This document shows, in pieces, positions 63,952-64,000 of a stretch of DNA of 64,000 nt. The DNA is from Rhodobacter sp. SY28-1 (GTDB lineage Bacteria > Pseudomonadota > Alphaproteobacteria > Rhodobacterales > Rhodobacteraceae). The stretch covers positions 744,001 to 808,000 of the forward strand of contig NZ_STGH01000001.1 of assembly GCF_005222785.1 (NCBI RefSeq), in the 5' to 3' direction. Below the pieces are notes generated by a model, which did not search any database, had not been told where the DNA came from, and saw only the letters and a list, made by a program, of their open reading frames with translations. The position numbers and the translations under genes were made by a program. How positions within the stretch are numbered: the first letter of the stretch is position 1; every line of letters starts with the position of its first letter.

Positions 63952-64000
63952 TCCGGGCTCCTTTCGTGATCCGCAAAGGGTAGCGGTGGCGACGGTCCGC

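Overview
The window is chromosomal DNA from an alphaproteobacterium, most likely a member of the Rhodobacteraceae (Rhodobacter/Tabrizicola/Gemmobacter-like). The evidence is the high GC content, the strong GC bias at third codon positions, and neighbourhoods typical of that family: secA - PPIase - argJ - mutT; rimP - nusA - ylxR - infB; tamA - tamB; yjbF/yjbH. No rRNA or tRNA gene, CRISPR array, transposase or integrase was seen. Genes are tightly packed, often with 4-bp ATGA overlaps. The assignment rests on reading the sequence, not on a database search.

Layout. 1-8.2 kb: a cut-off periplasmic binding-type protein, an unknown exported protein, secA, a parvulin PPIase, argJ, mutT and a small orphan. 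8.2-14.5 kb: the rimP-nusA-ylxR-infB operon on the minus strand, with a recognisable promoter and an attenuator-like hairpin just before rimP, preceded by a methyltransferase. 14.6-23.1 kb: envelope genes (tamA/tamB, a small membrane protein, a YjbF/YjbH pair). 23.2-27.5 kb: a MarR regulator, a nitrilase-family amidase, grxC, comF, a methyltransferase and hemH. 27.5-31.5 kb: a probable self-contained ECF sigma module (membrane protein, DGPF/YciI protein, ECF42-type sigma factor) and a fused aconitase X. 31.5-43.8 kb: two L,D-transpeptidases around a CAP lipoprotein, an RNA methyltransferase, two ABC exporters, CCA-adding enzyme, CoA pyrophosphatase and Hsp33, a Nudix hydrolase, and a response regulator-PP2C phosphatase divergent from an Hpt protein. 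43.8-46.5 kb: ilvA and argG.

The most unusual part is 46.6-60.4 kb: two divergent three-gene groups around a 370-bp AT-richer intergenic region. Rightward are a subtilisin-plus-trypsin fusion protease, a trypsin-plus-P-loop NTPase protein, and a 1076-residue STAND-like NTPase, joined by overlapping start and stop codons. Leftward are a 944-residue HEFGH zinc protease, a histidine phosphatase and an M28 zinc peptidase with a long novel N-terminal half. None of the six has an obvious signal peptide. Four proteases of four catalytic types, two NTPases and a phosphatase in one locus suggest an NTP-controlled proteolytic system, possibly a biological-conflict/defence or programmed-death cassette. 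That function is inferred from architecture only. It is the best candidate here for an undescribed system.

60.4-64 kb returns to ordinary genes: a secreted alpha/beta hydrolase (TAP-like), exported MsrA and an SDR oxidoreductase. Several short palindromic repeats recur between genes: a 17-bp TGTCCAC-type palindrome three times, a 28-nt element twice, and REP-like hairpins.
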